Below, one piece after another: positions 29,324 through 34,504 of a stretch of 34,504 nucleotides of DNA. The stretch is from NCBI RefSeq assembly GCF_030693405.1, contig NZ_JAUYAW010000083.1, forward strand, positions 1 to 34,504, read 5' to 3'. The notes below the pieces were generated by a model, which saw only the letters and a program-made list of their open reading frames with translations, made no database searches and was not told the DNA's origin. Each line of letters begins with the position of its first letter. The stretch's first letter is position 1. Source of the stretch: Phenylobacterium sp. GTDB lineage: Bacteria; Pseudomonadota; Alphaproteobacteria; Caulobacterales; Caulobacteraceae. The position numbers and the translations under genes are program-made.

Positions 29324-31179
29324 AAGCGTCCGCCCATGGCCGCGGCCGCCACCCGCTGACGCAGGGCCAGGGCCGGAGACGCCGCCTGTGCCGCGGCCGC
29401 CACCGTCTCCACCCGGAATTTCGCCACCAGCGCCAGCAGGTCGGACGTCTCGCCCTTGAGGGTCTGGGTCGCCGCGGTCGACTCTTCCACCATGGCCGCG
29501 TTCTGCTGCACCACCCGATCCATCTGGTTCACCGCCACATTCACCTGGGCAAGCCCTGTGGCCTGCTCCTGGGCGCTGTGGGCGATGTCCGCCATCACCG
29601 AATCTATCTCCTCGACCCGTTGCATGATGGCGTGAAGGGCGTGCCCGGTCTGCCCAACGAGCTCCACCCCCTGCGCCACTTGCTCAGTGGAGGCGCTGAT
29701 GAGAGCTTTGATCTCTTTCGCCGCCTCAGCCGAGCGCTGGGCCAGAGCCCTGACTTCGGAGGCGACCACCGCAAAGCCCCGGCCGGCGTCGCCGGCGCGG
29801 GCGGCCTCAACCCCGGCGTTCAGGGCCAACAGGTTTGTCTGGAAGGCGATCTCGTCGATCACCCCGATGATCTGGCCGATCTGGGTGGAGGACTGCTCGA
29901 TCTGTCCCATAGCCGAGACCGCCCGGCCCACGACGGCGCCAGACTCCTGGGACTCCCGTTTGGCGTCGGCGATCGCGGAGTTCGCCCGACGCGCGCCCTC
30001 AGCAGTCTGACGGACCGTGGCGGTGATCTGGTCCAGCGCGGCCGCCGTCTCCTCCAGCCCCGCCGCCTGTTGTTCGGTGCGACGGGAGAGATCGTCAGAG
30101 GCCTGGGCGATCTCATCCACGCCGCCGCCAATGCCACGGGCGGCGGCGGCCACTGCGCTTATGGCCCTGCTCAGGGTGGTCACCGAGGCGTTGAAGTCGT
30201 CCCGCAGACGATCATATTCCGCGGCGAACGGGCTGTTGATATGTACAGCAAGGTCTCCGGCGGCAAGACGCTTCAACCCTGCTCCAAGGGCCTCGACCAC
30301 CTCCGCCAGCCGGGCGGCCGCTTCAGCACGTTCGGCCTCACTGCGCTGCAGGTCGGCCAGGCGCGCGGTCTCGGCGGCGGCGGCCTCACCCTCCAGGCGG
30401 AGCCGCTCGATGGCGTTGGACTTGAATTGACCCACAGCCTGCGCCATCGCCCCGATCTCGTCGGCCCGGTTCTGGCCCGGGGCGTCGACCTCATGATCGC
30501 CTTCAGCAAGTCGCCGCATAGCGTGGACCATGCCGCCCAGGGGACGCGTGACGCCGAAGATCGTGATGTAGAGGGACATGATCAGCCCCATCACGCCGCC
30601 GAGACCGGCCACGCCGATGAGCATCAGGTAACGGTTTGAGGCTTCGTGCGCCGCGCGGCCCTCTTCGAGCGACACCTTGATCTGCAGGGAGGTCAGGTCG
30701 CTGATGGCGCCGCTCACCCGGTCGATCGGGACATAGAGGCTGTTGGCGGTAAACGCCTCAAGGGCAGCCTGATCGCGGCGCGTCATGATCGCCTCCAGGG
30801 CGTCGAGCACCGCATGAGCGTCGCTCATCGCCGCCTCGGCCCTGTCCTTCAGGACGACCTCGTCGGCCGTCATGGTCGTGGCGCTGTAGGCCGCCCACTC
30901 CTTTTTGATAGTCGCGCGGGCCTCGACGATGCCCTGCGCGCCTTCTTCCCAGCTGAGCTGTCCGGTCTGCACCTTCCAGCCGGCGTCGACCACGGCGACA
31001 GCGAAGGCGTCGGCCACCGCCTTCAGCTGCGCCATGGGCACGACCCGATCGGCGATCACCCGGTCTATGCGGGCGTCCCCGCTCCGCAGGCCGATGAAGG
31101 CGACGACCCCCATGATGACAAGGCCGATAGCCAGGATAGAGATGACCGCCAGGAGCTTGGCGCGGATCGAACGGAGCAT
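29320..31179 (-). CDS. Methyl-accepting chemotaxis protein
   Basis: 619 residues. TM1 is at about 9-31. A periplasmic four-helix-bundle sensor (about 32-185, the 4HB_MCP type with [29 protein letters not shown]) is followed by TM2 at about 184-210. A HAMP domain (about 211-263) and a second HAMP-like stretch (about 293-345, [16 protein letters not shown]) follow. The signalling domain has its hairpin tip at 442-483 ([43 protein letters not shown]). No C-terminal NWETF-type CheR tether; it ends AAMGGRF. The ligand is unknown, and no che genes are nearby. Confidence 0.97.
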   Translation of the reverse strand: MLRSIRAKLLAVISILAIGLVIMGVVAFIGLRSGDARIDRVIADRVVPMAQLKAVADAFAVAVVDAGWKVQTGQLSWEEGAQGIVEARATIKKEWAAYSATTMTADEVVLKDRAEAAMSDAHAVLDALEAIMTRRDQAALEAFTANSLYVPIDRVSGAISDLTSLQIKVSLEEGRAAHEASNRYLMLIGVAGLGGVMGLIMSLYITIFGVTRPLGGMVHAMRRLAEGDHEVDAPGQNRADEIGAMAQAVGQFKSNAIERLRLEGEAAAAETARLADLQRSEAERAEAAARLAEVVEALGAGLKRLAAGDLAVHINSPFAAEYDRLRDDFNASVTTLSRAISAVAAAARGIGGGVDEIAQASDDLSRRTEQQAAGLEETAAALDQITATVRQTAEGARRANSAIADAKRESQESGAVVGRAVSAMGQIEQSSTQIGQIIGVIDEIAFQTNLLALNAGVEAARAGDAGRGFAVVASEVRALAQRSAEAAKEIKALISASTEQVAQGVELVGQTGHALHAIMQRVEEIDSVMADIAHSAQEQATGLAQVNVAVNQMDRVVQQNAAMVEESTAATQTLKGETSDLLALVAKFRVETVAAAAQAASPALALRQRVAAAAMGGRF

Positions 31180-31354
31180 GCGACGATGTGTCCCAGATGT
31201 GAGACCCGCATGACGCGTTCAACCTCTTAACGAGAGATGCCGTTCACCATGGCTCGCCCACGCTTCACCGAACGTCGTTACTCGATCTGGGTATCTTAGC
31301 TGACAGGCCGCAACCCTACCGCGTTCCCAAATGGCGTCGCGGGGAAGGGTGGTG

Positions 31355-31371
31355 CCGCCTAGGTGAGGCGG
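31355..31371. other. Short hairpin in the MCP-integrase gap
   Basis: CCGCCT and AGGCGG (31355-31360, 31366-31371) pair across AGGTG. No T-run follows on either strand. The rest of the 248-bp gap (31180-31427) should hold the chemoreceptor promoter and the left boundary of the element with the integrase; I find no tRNA or clear attachment repeat there. Confidence 0.35.
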
Positions 31372-31427
31372 TCGGCGAGCACCCCAAGGCCCAAAACCTG
31401 TTGTGTTTCCACGGCTTTCAACTGTAA

Positions 31428-31458
31428 GTGACACCCACTATCCCCGAAAAGTGTCACC
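31428..31458. repeat. Inverted repeat over the integrase start
   Basis: GTGACAC at 31428-31434 and GTGTCAC at 31452-31458 are perfect reverse complements 17 bases apart, and both are followed by CCA (GTGACACCCA, GTGTCACCCA). It could be an integrase arm-type binding site, an autoregulatory operator, or a hairpin hiding the first start codon. Only the symmetry is direct evidence. Confidence 0.4.
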
Positions 31459-32969
31459 CAGCAGTTCCAGTCGTGTCCCGCGTAAACCCTCCCTATCTCT
31501 GGCGTCACCCCAGATCGACCGTCTATCAGGCGCGCGTCCGCGTCCCGCCTGGAGCCGGCCTCCGCAGCAGCCACATCGTCCGCAGTCTCAAGACACGAGA
31601 TCGCGCGGAAGCCATTCGCAGGCTCCCGGTAGTGGTCGCGGAGATCAGGCTAGAGATCGAGACTGCCCGCCGCTCCGGCCCGACGAAGCCGCAGAAGCCC
31701 GCCCTCTCGAAGGAAGCCGAGCGCGAGCTGCAGGCCGCTCTGTGGTGGCGACAGCGGATCATCAAGTCAGGCGGCGACCCAGATCGCGAGAACGTCCCCG
31801 ACGAGCTGTGGCCTGAGTGGGATCGCGAGCTGGAGACCCGTTACGGCGAACCCGTGGACGACGACATCGCCCCGAACGGCGAGCTCGTGCCCGTCTACGA
31901 TCCTGCGCGGGAGCGCCGAGGAAACAACTTCCGGGCCTGGGTGCGCGGGGCGCTGCCGATCAGCAGCAGCCTGGACCGCTACCTCGCCGAGGAGGACTTC
32001 GGCGACAGCTATCGCTCCCGGGTGAAGCTGGCGACATCGAGGGCCGCGAAGTGGATGCGGAACCGCCCGGAGGGTGACAACGTCCGCGCAATCACGACCC
32101 CTATCGCTGCCGAGTATGTGGATGCCCTGGCGAGCGGGGATATCACGGTAGAAACGGTCAACAGTCACGTCTCGGCACTCCACGCCTACTGGAAATGGAT
32201 GATCAGGCGCGGCCTTGCCGACCAGAACCCCTGGCGCGACCAGCAGCGCAGCGTGAAGCGAGGCGAGAAGAACGCCCGCAAGCGGCCCTTCACCGATGAA
32301 GAGGTCGTCAAGCTCCTCAAGGGGGAAACCTACCGGACCCTTCACGACCTTATGCGCCTCGCGATCCTGTCCGGCATGCGGCAGGATGAGATCGCCAGCC
32401 TGCGGGTCCGCAGCGTGGACCTCCTGTTCTTCACTATCGAGGATGCAAAAACCGCCGCAGGTGTCCGCAAGGTGCCCGTTCACCCCCTGCTGAAGCCGCT
32501 CGTCGAGCGCCGCCTCGCCGGCAAAGCGCCAGATGACTTCCTGATCGAGGAGTTGAAGGCCCCGCCGAGCCGCGAGAGCCGGCGTGGCGCGAAGGCTGGC
32601 GAGAGGTTCACGGCCTACCAGCGCGACATAGGGGTCTATGATCGCCTGGAGGGCCGCCGACAGGCCAACGCTGACTTTCACAGCTTCCGCCGCTGGTTCA
32701 TCACCAAACTGGAACAAGCGGGTGTTGCCCCGCAGATCATCGCCGCCATTGTCGGCCACGAAGAGGGCCGCGACTTCCTGGCGCTCGTTCGCTACAGCGG
32801 CGGCCCTTCCGAAACACAGCTCCACGAAGCCGTCGAGCGGGTGCTTCTCCCCAGCGGCGCGCTTCCCAACAGTCCGGACGGCCCCCTCATGGGGACTGGG
32901 TCGCGCGTTTCCGTTAAGCGCGGCGCTGTGGCGACCCACCAAACAACTGGTCACCGGCGCGAGGAATGA
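31428..32969 (+). CDS. Tyrosine recombinase / site-specific integrase
   Basis: 513 residues from GTG 31428; a second GTG at 31473 (VSRVNPPYLWRHP) may be the true start because no good ribosome site precedes either. The N-terminal domain (NPPYLWRHPRSTVYQARVRVPP..RSLKTRDRAEAIRRLP) is of the DUF6538 type seen in many alphaproteobacterial island integrases. A SAM-like core-binding domain lies at about 180-285. The catalytic set is complete: Arg318 (SGMRQDEI), Lys341 (DAKTAAG), His418 and Arg421 (HSFR), His444 (VGHEEG) and Tyr456 (VRYSGG). It should integrate and excise the element that extends to the right. Confidence 0.95.
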   Translation: MTPTIPEKCHPAVPVVSRVNPPYLWRHPRSTVYQARVRVPPGAGLRSSHIVRSLKTRDRAEAIRRLPVVVAEIRLEIETARRSGPTKPQKPALSKEAERELQAALWWRQRIIKSGGDPDRENVPDELWPEWDRELETRYGEPVDDDIAPNGELVPVYDPARERRGNNFRAWVRGALPISSSLDRYLAEEDFGDSYRSRVKLATSRAAKWMRNRPEGDNVRAITTPIAAEYVDALASGDITVETVNSHVSALHAYWKWMIRRGLADQNPWRDQQRSVKRGEKNARKRPFTDEEVVKLLKGETYRTLHDLMRLAILSGMRQDEIASLRVRSVDLLFFTIEDAKTAAGVRKVPVHPLLKPLVERRLAGKAPDDFLIEELKAPPSRESRRGAKAGERFTAYQRDIGVYDRLEGRRQANADFHSFRRWFITKLEQAGVAPQIIAAIVGHEEGRDFLALVRYSGGPSETQLHEAVERVLLPSGALPNSPDGPLMGTGSRVSVKRGAVATHQTTGHRREE

Positions 32970-33076
32970 GGCCCAGGTCGCTCGCGAACTGGATTGCGCC
33001 TTGAACCAAGCCGCGCTTGCAGAGAGTGTGAGAGGTGTTGCCAAGAAGTGGCCGCCAGCTAAAGGCCCCAACGACG

Positions 33077-33382
33077 ATGTTTGAGCAGCTGTTCTACGAC
33101 CCCAAGGCCCGCGCCGACGCACGAGAAGGGCTCGCCGAAATGGGGCGAGGCATCGTCTCGCTCCTAAAGTGGGCGGCCATCATCGGCCTGGGCCTCATCA
33201 TTCTCGCGATCTTTGTAATCGGTGCGATGATCTCCACCGATTTGGCAAAGGGTCACGAGACGACCATTCGGTGGGCTGTTGCTAGCGGAATGGGTGCCTA
33301 CGGGCTGTGGCTGCTAGCCAAAATCCATGACCAGCTTGCAAAGCTCGTGACCATCCTGAAGGCCCCATCCCCAAAGCCGTAG
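33077..33382 (+). CDS. Small two-TM membrane protein, unknown function
   Basis: 101 residues from ATG 33077 (MFEQLFYDPKARADAREGL); the frame is open to 33035 but the upstream codons lack any feature. There are two hydrophobic segments, about 30-52 (LKWAAIIGLGLIILAIFVIGAM) and about 65-81 (less hydrophobic), joined by a charged loop. It is followed by the amphipathic IHDQLAKLVTILKAP. It lies 107 bp after the integrase in sequence of looser composition than the core. No family recognised; probably element cargo. Confidence 0.65.
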   Translation: MFEQLFYDPKARADAREGLAEMGRGIVSLLKWAAIIGLGLIILAIFVIGAMISTDLAKGHETTIRWAVASGMGAYGLWLLAKIHDQLAKLVTILKAPSPKP

Positions 33383-33439
33383 TTTGTAAGGCATGTAGTT
33401 GCCGTAGATGCGGGTGCGCGTGTCGCCGCCCAAACCGGA

Positions 33440-33952
33440 TCAAGGTTCTAGACCGATCCTAATGTGCGGCGCGAAGACATCTGGCAGTTCACGCAGCAGG
33501 GTGGCGATCTCAGCGAAGAGGTCGCCCTCCTTTTCCAGCGTGTCGCCAAACTCTTCACCACGGCGCTCTCTTCGTTCCACTGACGCGTGAGCCCGCTGAT
33601 AGACATCCAGCCGCCGGTCGATGTCGCGCACATGCTCGTAAAGTGCCTCCGGAAAGAGGAATCGGCACCGCTCTACGGCCCTTGCGAAAGCTGCGTTCTG
33701 CTCGGCATCGGGCCGTGCTGAGTGCGCCACCACCCAGCTCAGGTGGCTCCGGACATCGTAGTAGGCCGCTGATCTCAACTCGAAGAGCTTAGCGATCAGG
33801 TCATAGCGCTGCACGGCGGCCTGTGAGGCGAGGATGGCCGTTTGTCGCCGTCCCACCCAGGCCGCCGCCGTCACAGCCGCCAGCCCCGTTACGAGCGTCG
33901 CCAAGGCCTCCCAGCTAAAGCTGGCTAGGTCTATGGGCGGAAAATTGATCAT
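33440..33952 (-). CDS. Membrane-anchored hypothetical protein
   Basis: 170 residues from ATG at 33950-33952, with a GAGGTGGGG site upstream on the minus strand. One N-terminal transmembrane helix (about 15-33, EALATLVTGLAAVTAAAWV) is followed by a basic RRQ and then a long charged helical cytoplasmic domain (QAAVQRYDLIAKLFELRSAAYYDVRSHLSW.. ALYEHVRDIDRRLDVYQRAHASVERRERR). This TM-plus-helical-bundle layout recurs in small hypothetical proteins of mobile regions, but I cannot name a family or activity. It is antiparallel to the integrase. Confidence 0.75.
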   Translation of the reverse strand: MINFPPIDLASFSWEALATLVTGLAAVTAAAWVGRRQTAILASQAAVQRYDLIAKLFELRSAAYYDVRSHLSWVVAHSARPDAEQNAAFARAVERCRFLFPEALYEHVRDIDRRLDVYQRAHASVERRERRGEEFGDTLEKEGDLFAEIATLLRELPDVFAPHIRIGLEP

Positions 33953-34157
33953 GCCCCACCTCTCGCCACCATGGTCGGCTGAGAGCGCCCGCGGTTAACC
34001 CCCGCGGCCGCCAAACGCACGCCGCTGAGGCCGCGCAGCGTCGATCCAGCTTGCCGCGACCGTCAGCGGCTCCCGCAAAACCTAACGAGGAAGCGCTGTC
34101 TAAGCCACCGCGCCCTCATCTCCCGACACCTTTTGCCACCTATCCCCAGGACAACCC
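33953..34157. other. Non-coding gap within the element
   Basis: 205 bp between two divergent hypothetical genes. It contains a CCGCGG-N7-CCGCGG inverted repeat at 33989-34007 (spacer TTAACCC) that could be an operator or a hairpin. An AGGA site lies six bases before the ATG at 34158. No RNA gene seen. Confidence 0.45.
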
Positions 34158-34493
34158 ATGACACCAAACACCATTGTTTTGGAGCTGAATGCTCGGAAGA
34201 CTGCAGCGACACCGCCAGCGGTTCGCGCCCAGACCAACAAGCCTCAGCCGCAGGCGCTAGCGCGCGTCGTCGAGAAGGACTTCGTCCAGGCCGTCGCCGC
34301 GTGGCTTGAGGGCCGAGACTGGCCTTACGACGCCGCTTCGTTCCGCCCCTACCACGGCATCAACGTACGCGTCCGGTTATGGCCCGTCCTTCGCGCTATG
34401 ATGGATCTCGGCTTTGGCTATGCGGCCGCCTGGTCGACGTTGGTGGGCTGCCAGTTCCACGGCAAGAGCTCGTCGATCCGGCTGGCGGGATGA
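34158..34493 (+). CDS. Hypothetical protein
   Basis: 111 residues from ATG 34158 with AGGA upstream. The first ~35 residues are polar and Thr/Pro/Gln-rich, probably flexible (TPPAVRAQTNKPQPQALARVV). The rest is a compact aromatic-rich domain: EKDFVQAVAAWLEGRDWPYDAASFRPYHGINVRVRLWPVLRAMMDLGFGYAAAWSTLVG. No signal peptide or clear membrane helix. I do not recognise a family. It is probably part of the integrated element; the stop is 11 bases from the window edge, so the downstream context is unknown. Confidence 0.65.
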   Translation: MTPNTIVLELNARKTAATPPAVRAQTNKPQPQALARVVEKDFVQAVAAWLEGRDWPYDAASFRPYHGINVRVRLWPVLRAMMDLGFGYAAAWSTLVGCQFHGKSSSIRLAG

Positions 34494-34504
34494 TCGCCGA
34501 TACG

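Noticed and set aside
31180..31427. tRNA or tmRNA as integration target next to the integrase
   Set aside because: Neither strand shows a T-arm with GTTCRA, an anticodon arm or a matching acceptor stem; only a 6-bp hairpin is present.

Overview
The window is high-GC alphaproteobacterial DNA. Its gene content and order (nfuA-type gene, tsaB, rimI, fur, miaB, phoH, ybeY, a CorC-type gene, lnt, an Xre regulator, metK, trmB, ppa, rimP, nusA, ylxR-type gene, infB) is the kind seen in Caulobacterales such as Caulobacter or Phenylobacterium. That placement is inferred from remembered gene order and protein style. I see no marker that fixes the genus.

Region 1 (1-7000) holds the 3' end of a thiolase-like gene coupled to a DUF35 zinc-ribbon/OB partner, a lone oligopeptide-binding lipoprotein, the lipid II flippase murJ, trpS and a universal stress protein. 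Three copies of a ~90-bp composite inverted-repeat element lie between these genes, and a second, unrelated 110-bp inverted repeat lies beside the first copy.

Region 2 (6800-17300) is a dense housekeeping block. It contains an iron-sulfur scaffold protein, a small antiparallel one-TM protein, TsaB and RimI (tRNA t6A and N-acetylation), Fur, MiaB (tRNA ms2i6A), PhoH and YbeY (RNA metabolism), a CBS/CorC protein, apolipoprotein N-acyltransferase, an Xre regulator, S-adenosylmethionine synthetase and the tRNA m7G46 methyltransferase TrmB. Several junctions are start/stop overlaps (ATGA, TTGA). metK has a 20-bp imperfect palindrome lying between a plausible -35 and -10, which resembles the SahR operator of methionine-cycle genes.

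Region 3 (17250-24310) contains ppa on the minus strand, with its own terminator, divergent from the transcription/translation operon rimP-nusA-ylxR-infB. The leader of that operon holds a near-consensus promoter, three mutually exclusive hairpins and a textbook intrinsic terminator before rimP, so it looks like a transcription attenuator. The operon ends directly after infB at a strong terminator; rbfA and truB are not there.

Region 4 (24320-31180) is more accessory: a LuxI-type acyl-homoserine-lactone synthase homologue with no LuxR partner in view, glutamine-dependent NAD synthetase, a CPA1 cation/proton antiporter, a winged-helix-like protein of unknown role and a chemoreceptor. The last two are convergent and share a CTAG at their stops.

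Region 5 (31180-34504) starts with a tyrosine recombinase carrying all expected catalytic residues. Three unrecognised small genes follow, two of them with membrane segments, with looser spacing. This looks like the left end of an integrated element whose other end lies beyond the window.

No rRNA, intact tRNA, CRISPR array or insertion sequence was found. The best candidates for new biology are the rimP-leader attenuator, the orphan LuxI-type gene, the dispersed composite repeats and the undescribed cargo after the integrase.
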